DNA of 17,013 nt, taken from an uncultured Porphyromonadaceae bacterium (GTDB lineage: Bacteria > Bacteroidota > Bacteroidia > Bacteroidales > Muribaculaceae). How positions within the stretch are numbered: the stretch's first letter is position 1; every line of letters starts with the position of its first letter. Position numbers and translations under genes: made by a program. The notes below the pieces were generated by a model, which was not told the DNA's origin, did no database searches, and was given only the letters and a program-made list of their open reading frames with translations. Positions 13,521-17,013 of the stretch are shown here, piece by piece. The DNA lies in the NCBI GenBank assembly GCA_947176355.1, contig CAMWQY010000017.1, forward strand, positions 1-17,013, given 5' to 3'.

Positions 13521-13619
13521 CAAAGACCCTTAAGGACTTTAAAGACTTTAATGACCTTAAAGACCCTAATGACATTAAGGACCTTAAAGACCTTAAGGAC
13601 TCTAAAGACCCTAAAAACA
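13521..13619. repeat. Eleven-unit 9-nt tandem array forming the operon leader
   Basis: Eleven consecutive 9-nt units of consensus TTAARGACY (for example TTAAGGACT, TTAAAGACC and TTAATGACC) with no register slip. The array begins at the predicted sigma-54 start and ends 22 nt before the HlyD ATG. On the minus strand it reads as a Ser-Leu-Arg/Lys repeat, which makes a spurious open frame at 13414-13620. Confidence 0.9.
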
Positions 13620-13641
13620 TAAAAAGACAAACAATAACAAT

Positions 13642-14892
13642 ATGGATAGAGAAATCCCCAACTCAGAGCGCCGCAAGACTAAGCGCAACAAAATAATAAA
13701 ATTCGGTGTCATTGGCTTAGCAGTGATAGCCGGAGCAATCGGCCTCGGATCTATGATGCGTGCATCTGTCGCATCATCCGACCTTACAATTGGCACTGCC
13801 GACACCGGCACAATTGATGTGACAGTGACAGGCACCGGAACAGTAGCCGCAGCATTCGAGGAGATAATCACCTCTCCCATCAATAGCCGAATAGTTGAAG
13901 TCTATTGCCGCGCCGGAGATTCAGTTAAGGCAGGAACTCCCCTTCTTCGTCTTGACCTCCAGAGCACTGAAAACGAAGTGAATCAGCTTAGCGACCAGAT
14001 CGCGATGAAAAATCATGAACTCGACCAGCAACGCGTGAATTCCGACACCCGCCTCACCGACCTCACAATGCAAGTGAAGGTAAAGGAAATGACTCTTAGC
14101 CGTCTTGAGGCTGAACTCCGCAATGAGAGATATCTCGACAGCATCGGCAGCGGCACAGGCGACCGCGTGCGTCAGGCAGAACTCGCGGTAAGCACCGGGC
14201 GTCTGGAACTCGAGCAGATGAAACAGCAGCTCGCCAACGAAAAGCGTGTGGCACAAGCATCTGAAAACGTGAAGCACCTCGACATCGACATTGCCCGCCG
14301 CAACCTTGACGAGAAAAGCCGCACTCTAAGCGACGCTCGTGTCTCATCACCCCGCGATGCCACCCTCACCTTCATCCAAGACCAAATTGGAGAAAAAGTG
14401 AGCGAAGGACAAAAGATAGCAGTCATCGCAGACCTCGGGCACTTCCGTGTAGATGGAGAGATATCGGACAGCTACGCCAATAAAATCGGAGTTGGCAGTC
14501 AAGCTATCGTAAGAATCGGGAAAGAGCGATTGAAAGGTGTGGTATCCAATCTGACGCCTCAGTCTCAAAACGGAGTCATCAAGTTTACCGTACGGCTTGA
14601 AGACGATGCTCATCCACGCCTCCGGTCAGGACTTAAGACAGATATCTTTGTAGCATGCGATGTAGTAGACGATGCTGTCCGCATTCCTAACGGCTCCTTC
14701 TACACCGGACCCGGCACCTATAGCCTATTCTTCCTGAGCCAAGACGGAAAGAAACTTGAGAAGCACGAAGTGAAGCTCGGCAACTCCAACTATGAATTCG
14801 TAGAAGTCCAAAGCGGCATCCGCCCGGGCGACCGCGTAGTACTCTCCGACATGTCCCGCTTCAAAGACTCCGCCTCCCTCCGAGTCCGCTAA
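13642..14892 (+). CDS. HlyD/MacA-like periplasmic adaptor subunit
   Basis: A 416-residue membrane-fusion protein that would link an inner-membrane ABC pump to an outer-membrane TolC-like channel. A basic N-terminus (RRKTKRNK) precedes one membrane anchor at about residues 20-40. A lipoyl-like half (IDVTVTGTGTV ... VEVYCRAGDSVKAGTPLLRLD, about 58-108) comes next, then a long helical hairpin rich in Glu, Gln, Leu and Arg at about 112-235. The second lipoyl half and beta-barrel (VSSPRDATLTFIQDQIGEKVSEGQKIAVI) and a membrane-proximal domain (VRIPNGSF ... GIRPGDRVVLSDMS) complete it. Layout matches MacA-type adaptors. It is the first gene after the sigma-54 promoter and is followed by MacB/FtsX-type permeases, so it is likely part of a tripartite exporter. 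Cargo is unknown. Confidence 0.9.
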   Translation: MDREIPNSERRKTKRNKIIKFGVIGLAVIAGAIGLGSMMRASVASSDLTIGTADTGTIDVTVTGTGTVAAAFEEIITSPINSRIVEVYCRAGDSVKAGTPLLRLDLQSTENEVNQLSDQIAMKNHELDQQRVNSDTRLTDLTMQVKVKEMTLSRLEAELRNERYLDSIGSGTGDRVRQAELAVSTGRLELEQMKQQLANEKRVAQASENVKHLDIDIARRNLDEKSRTLSDARVSSPRDATLTFIQDQIGEKVSEGQKIAVIADLGHFRVDGEISDSYANKIGVGSQAIVRIGKERLKGVVSNLTPQSQNGVIKFTVRLEDDAHPRLRSGLKTDIFVACDVVDDAVRIPNGSFYTGPGTYSLFFLSQDGKKLEKHEVKLGNSNYEFVEVQSGIRPGDRVVLSDMSRFKDSASLRVR

Positions 14893-14900
14893 TCTCAATA

Positions 14901-14914
14901 ATGCATAATGCATA
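14901..14914. repeat. Two 7-nt units after the HlyD gene
   Basis: ATGCATA twice in 7-nt register, 8 nt after the HlyD stop. It marks the left side of an unusually long gap (120 nt) between the adaptor and the first permease. Confidence 0.55.
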
Positions 14915-14972
14915 ATTAATTTCTCCGCTAAAGATACAAGAGACGACAACGAAAATACCTACAGCATTAACA

Positions 14973-15000
14973 ATTATGCATTATGAATTATGAATTATGA
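14973..15000. repeat. Four 7-nt units just before the first permease gene
   Basis: ATTATGC followed by three exact ATTATGA units in register, ending 12 nt before the ATG at 15013. Several ATG triplets lie in the array but are followed by early stops. Confidence 0.8.
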
Positions 15001-15012
15001 ATTAAAAGAACT

Positions 15013-16365
15013 ATGAACTTAATTAAAAAGACAATAAAAGAGGCGATAAAGACTCCCGGATTCTCACTATTATATATTGCGGGAGTAGCCTTCACAATAG
15101 CCTTCACCATAATCTACGGGATGCTGCTCTATAGCCAGCTCGGTCCCGTCTACCCTGAATACGACCGCAGTTCGACTATGTATGTCAAAACCATGATAGT
15201 GGTATCCAACGGCAACAACAGGTCAAGCGGTTCGCTGGGCAGAAACTTCATTGATGAGTTTCTGCGCGATAAGATAAAATCTGCCGATAAGATGACAGCC
15301 TCAATCAATTGGATCTCCGATTATCCCATGGTGCAAACTGACGGACACGGACCGGAGTTCCACGCCGAGGTGCGCTATGTCGAACCCTCATTCTTTGATT
15401 TCTACAAATATGAGTTCAAGGAAGGAAAACCATTCTCTCAGGAAGACTTTGATTCCGCAATAGAGGTTGCCGACATAAGCGAAGGTATAGCTATGAAGCT
15501 GTTTGGTTCTCCGGAAGAGGCAGTCGGCAAAGACATATCGATCGACCACGTCAACTATAGAATCCGAGGAGTATTCCGTGAGGGAAGCGCACTCAACGTA
15601 GATTCATACGGCGAGGTTTTCATGCCTTACTCTCTTCGATCAAGTTCACATGGCTACCAAGATGGTCTTCGCAAGTACTTAGGAAGACTAAGAGCCACAT
15701 TCAAGGTTAAGGACGGACAGGAAGAAGCTCTTCGCGAGGAGTTGCGCGACGTATGCCGACGTATAAATGCAATGGACACCACTCAGGAAATATTCTATCT
15801 CCCCGGTGTGATGACACACGCTGAGCACGTCCTGACCGATACTAACATCGAATGGGGATGGGACGGTAACGACGAAGACAGGTTTAAGATAAAAGAAGCC
15901 TCTACCGTTTTCCAATTGTGGAAACCCTTTCTCATCGCACTTCTCGTAGTACTCGTCATACCTGCCCTTAACATCAGCGGCCTTATCGGAGCGCGTATGG
16001 ACAGAATGGCATCTGAATTAGGAGTGCGCCGTTGCTTTGGGGCGAACCGTAGAAAACTTATGGGGATGGTATTGACGGAAAATCTCGTCCTCACGCTCGT
16101 CGGTGGAGTGGTGGGATTGATCGCTGCTTGGTTGATCTCTCTTTTCGCCGGAGACTTCCTGCTTCAACTCACGCCATTGGCATACGATCAAGGCTTCCGG
16201 TTTGGCAATGAAGCATCGTTCATCACCGGAGAATCAGCTTTCGCACCACTCCTCTTTGCGTTCGCCTTGTGTATCTGTGTAGTACTCAACCTCATATCGG
16301 CATGGATTCCGGCACGACGAGCACTTCATACACAAATAACAGAATCTATCAACACAAAACGATGA
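15013..16365 (+). CDS. MacB/FtsX-type ABC transporter permease (first of pair)
   Basis: A 450-residue permease with MacB topology: membrane segment 1 at about residues 17-41, a large periplasmic domain at about 45-295 (MacB_PCD-like, with FDFYKYEFKEGKPF and VGKDISIDHVNYRIRGVF), then three C-terminal segments at about 303-325, 352-380 and 415-438. The coupling region RMASELGVRRCFGANRRKLM and the LTENLVLTLVGGVVGLIAAWL segment are characteristic of the FtsX domain. There is no nucleotide-binding domain, so a separate ATPase must supply energy. It overlaps the next permease by 4 nt (ATGA, 16362-16365). With the HlyD-like adaptor it probably forms an exporter of unknown cargo; mechanotransmission (MacB) or peptide/antimicrobial efflux is possible. 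Confidence 0.9.
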   Translation: MNLIKKTIKEAIKTPGFSLLYIAGVAFTIAFTIIYGMLLYSQLGPVYPEYDRSSTMYVKTMIVVSNGNNRSSGSLGRNFIDEFLRDKIKSADKMTASINWISDYPMVQTDGHGPEFHAEVRYVEPSFFDFYKYEFKEGKPFSQEDFDSAIEVADISEGIAMKLFGSPEEAVGKDISIDHVNYRIRGVFREGSALNVDSYGEVFMPYSLRSSSHGYQDGLRKYLGRLRATFKVKDGQEEALREELRDVCRRINAMDTTQEIFYLPGVMTHAEHVLTDTNIEWGWDGNDEDRFKIKEASTVFQLWKPFLIALLVVLVIPALNISGLIGARMDRMASELGVRRCFGANRRKLMGMVLTENLVLTLVGGVVGLIAAWLISLFAGDFLLQLTPLAYDQGFRFGNEASFITGESAFAPLLFAFALCICVVLNLISAWIPARRALHTQITESINTKR

Positions 16366-17013
16366 ACAAAGCCATGATACAGATAATAAAATCAATATTC
16401 GGAAGAAAGTCACGCTCTATCGCGCTTTTCATCGAGATTGTGATAGTCACCATTATCGGATGGATTATTATCGAACCCGTTGCCATCAACACTACTACGG
16501 CTCTGATTCCTGCCGGATATAATCACGACCGACTCGTGATGCTGACCTTCGACTACCTATCGTCCGAATCTCCGGAATACGATAAATCGGCCAAAGGCAT
16601 GGACGCAAAAGAGTTATTTGGTAATCTTCTTCGTATGATAAGAGAACGACAAGGTGTGGAAAAAGCCACATACTCATTCTATCAGTCGTTCGAAATGGAT
16701 GGAAGATCATCAAGTGGCATCGTAGCCGATTCCACATATAAGGAAAAGGGAATAGAAGACATTGGCTTCAGCATGACTTGCATAGAATTTATGCCCAATA
16801 CTGATTTCTTCTCTACATTCGGAATAAAGGATGTAAATGGCAATGCATTCCAAGAACCGGAAATGAGTGAAAGCACCTACATTATAAGCCAATGTGTAGC
16901 AAAAGCACTTTTCCCAGGCTCCTCTGCCATTGGCAAAGAGGTCTATCCTCCATCAGACTGGAGACCTTACGCCATGACTGCCGTCGGCGTAGTTGCCGAT
17001 ATGCCATACAATA
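16362..17013 (+). CDS. MacB/FtsX-type ABC transporter permease (second, partial)
   Basis: The open frame from ATG 16362 runs to the window end without a stop (217 codons), so only the N-terminal half is seen. The start is MNKAMIQIIKSIFGRKSRS, followed by a membrane segment at about residues 20-38 and a periplasmic domain. Near its end, IISQCVAKALFPGSSAIGKEV followed by AVGVVADMPYN is the MacB_PCD signature (the family has xxNExxAxxLFpgxdpIGk, then VVGVVkD). It overlaps the first permease by four bases, so the pair is coupled and would form a heterodimeric membrane core. The FtsX membrane segments and the ATPase gene should lie just beyond the right edge. Confidence 0.9.
   Translation, partial: MNKAMIQIIKSIFGRKSRSIALFIEIVIVTIIGWIIIEPVAINTTTALIPAGYNHDRLVMLTFDYLSSESPEYDKSAKGMDAKELFGNLLRMIRERQGVEKATYSFYQSFEMDGRSSSGIVADSTYKEKGIEDIGFSMTCIEFMPNTDFFSTFGIKDVNGNAFQEPEMSESTYIISQCVAKALFPGSSAIGKEVYPPSDWRPYAMTAVGVVADMPYN

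Noticed and set aside
13414..13620. Minus-strand ORF with a Ser-Leu-Arg/Lys repeat
   Set aside because: It is the translation of the 9-nt tandem array in the HlyD leader and has no other protein-like content.

Overview
The window reads as chromosomal DNA of a Bacteroidales gut-type bacterium, probably close to the Muribaculaceae, Bacteroides or Prevotella. Evidence: several promoters of the Bacteroidota type (TTTG-like -33 box, 19-20 nt spacer, TAnnTTTG -7 box), no evident Shine-Dalgarno starts, and a family set typical of the order (DUF4143 ATPase, GxxExxY protein, YfhO membrane protein, FtsX/MacB-type permeases, GH28). The family rank is an inference.

Left part (1-3627), all minus strand: the 5' end of pckA (ATP-type PEP carboxykinase) with its own promoter, then a likely operon transcribed dgkA-like > aroQ > O-methyltransferase > rbfA > LolC/E-type permease. 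Middle (3757-8321), plus strand: an Lrp/AsnC regulator with a strong promoter, overlapped by a large YfhO-type membrane protein, then a small protein with a methyltransferase-like N-terminus translationally coupled to xerD. Next (8382-10955): a short inverted-repeat element, an AAA/DUF4143 ATPase with an excellent promoter and a leader hairpin, a short Rossmann-like protein and the thiol peroxidase bcp. A three-hairpin palindromic block follows, then a secreted GH28 pectinase on the minus strand (11162-12646).

Right part (12685-17013): a GxxExxY gene with its own promoter lies between 20-bp inverted repeats matching at 19 of 20 positions, so it looks like a small self-contained cassette. Beyond it is an efflux-type operon (HlyD/MacA-like adaptor, two MacB/FtsX-type permeases, the second cut by the window end). 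That operon is preceded by a near-perfect sigma-54 promoter (TGGCACG-N4-TTGCA) and an upstream dyad that could bind an enhancer-binding activator. Its whole predicted mRNA leader is an 11-copy tandem array of a 9-nt unit.

A recurring theme is short degenerate tandem arrays (7-nt units at many sites, also 9, 10 and 14 nt) at gene ends. The stop codons of rbfA, the YfhO gene, xerD, bcp and the Rossmann-like gene lie inside such arrays. Arrays at different sites share the period more than the sequence. No rRNA, tRNA, CRISPR array or intact transposase was seen.
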